Shown: in pieces, positions 29,985 through 30,619 of the stretch
Layout of the letters: each line of letters begins with the position of its first letter
Numbering within the stretch: position 1 is the first letter of the stretch
Source of the DNA: Coemansia sp. RSA 1804
Lineage: Eukaryota; Kickxellomycota; Kickxellomycetes; Kickxellales; Kickxellaceae
Length of the DNA: 30,619 bases
Direction: 5' to 3'
Assembly: GCA_027578815.1 (NCBI GenBank)
Contig: JANBTH010000148.1
Coordinates: 1 to 30,619 of the forward strand
Made by a program: the position numbers and the translations under genes
Notes under the pieces: model-generated
The model's input: only the letters and a program-made list of their open reading frames with translations
What the model was told of the DNA's origin: nothing
The model's database searches: none

Positions 29985-30619
29985 ATGGACACTACCACCA
30001 CCACCACCACCACCACCACCAATAACACCTTGCCTACAGCCGCGACAGGGCCGTTTGCGCTGAATAGACTGCCTACACCGGTCTTGGTCAGGATCATCGC
30101 TTATTCAGATCCACTCCAGTGGCATGCGCTGGGAAATGCCTCGGTACGCACGATTATTAATCTGACATCGTTCCGTTGTCGTTGGATCTGCAGCCTTGCT
30201 TGCAACTCTAATGTTGAGCTGTGCCCCGCGGCCGTTGACGATGTCCTACATACAACAGCCGTAGTCCTGGATCCTATTTCAAAGCTAGTTGGATCGGATT
30301 CCTGGATATCTGAAAACTTTATTCGTGCTTTCATATCACATAGTCCTAGGCTCTTTGACGCACTTGCTCCATGTCTAACCTTGAAGCTTCTACTTTGCGA
30401 AAGACCCAACGTAAACTTGGCATCGATGATTGTTAGGTATTCGAATCTCGACTTGTGCATGCTTAATGGGCAGTATATTCGTGCCATTTTGGAGAGCAGG
30501 CCTAATGTATGGATGCTTCAGTGGTTGGAGGACAATGGATTAAACATCCAGAGCGCGTATCAGCAGGAGAGTTGCTTTAATATGGCCATTCTCTCATCCT
30601 GGACCATGGATAGTAGGGT
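29985..30619 (+). CDS. F-box-like protein, partial, 3' end outside the window
   Basis: This frame stays open from the ATG at 29985 to the window end (211 codons plus two bases). After a run of ten Thr (ACT plus nine ACC) a hydrophobic segment, LNRLPTPVLVRIIAYSD, resembles the start of an F-box, which docks onto Skp1 in SCF ubiquitin ligases. The following part has Leu-rich helices with repeated short motifs, such as LLCERPNVNL and ILESRPNVWML, which look like ankyrin-type or related helical repeats. The substrate would be set by that C-terminal part, which is mostly missing. F-box and repeat assignments are by eye and weak. The ATG context (GCAATGG) is good. The gene is coding-like throughout, with no frame breaks. 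Confidence 0.55.
   Translation, partial: MDTTTTTTTTTTNNTLPTAATGPFALNRLPTPVLVRIIAYSDPLQWHALGNASVRTIINLTSFRCRWICSLACNSNVELCPAAVDDVLHTTAVVLDPISKLVGSDSWISENFIRAFISHSPRLFDALAPCLTLKLLLCERPNVNLASMIVRYSNLDLCMLNGQYIRAILESRPNVWMLQWLEDNGLNIQSAYQQESCFNMAILSSWTMDSR
29994..30020 (+). repeat. (ACC)9 microsatellite in the F-box-like gene
   Basis: Nine ACC units directly after the start encode a Thr run. The repeat may vary in length without breaking the frame. Confidence 0.85.

Noticed and set aside
1..30619. tRNA, rRNA, CRISPR or transposon sequences
   Set aside because: A reading of both strands found no tRNA B-box with a cloverleaf, no rRNA segments, no regular repeat-spacer array and no terminal repeats with transposase.

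Overview
The window is nuclear DNA of a fungus. Several families point that way: a Medusa-type (DUF7082) developmental regulator, which is a fungus-specific family; ABHD1/3-type acyl hydrolases of the yeast EHT1/EEB1 kind; short spliceosomal introns; and a standard nuclear code. Genes are mostly intronless and closely packed. An SNAPC3-type snRNA transcription factor, which budding and fission yeast lack, is retained. This hints at an early-diverging lineage, perhaps Kickxellomycotina, but that placement is inference. The left part is visibly AT-rich between genes, while the GRAMD4-like gene and cdk1 at right are clearly more GC-rich.

Layout. Positions 1-3830 (minus) hold a medA/Medusa-like gene, cut by the window start and split by one intron of about 640 bases. 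About 3.6 kb without a recognisable gene follows. Then come a SNAPC3-like subunit (7405-9393, plus), an Mpv17/PMP22-family membrane protein (9968-10672, minus) and cytosolic glutaminyl-tRNA synthetase (11708-14164, minus). Three tandem paralogous alpha/beta hydrolases follow (14850-16063 with one intron, 17051-18283 and 18709-19902, all plus). Next are a complete intronless telomerase reverse transcriptase (20372-23713, plus), a GRAMD4-like membrane protein with a C-terminal GRAM domain (24329-27532, plus) and a three-exon CDK1/Cdc2 kinase (27763-29197, plus). A partial F-box-like gene (from 29985, plus) runs off the right end.

Most genes are unrelated housekeeping functions: tRNA charging, snRNA transcription, telomere maintenance, cell cycle, and organelle or membrane proteins. 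The one true cluster is the hydrolase array, which arose by local duplication. No mobile element, CRISPR array, tRNA or rRNA was recognised. The points most worth a second look are the intronless TERT, the PSTTIRE variant and GC-AG intron of CDK1, the hydrolase array with an altered nucleophile elbow in one copy, and the long gene-poor region upstream of the medA-like gene.
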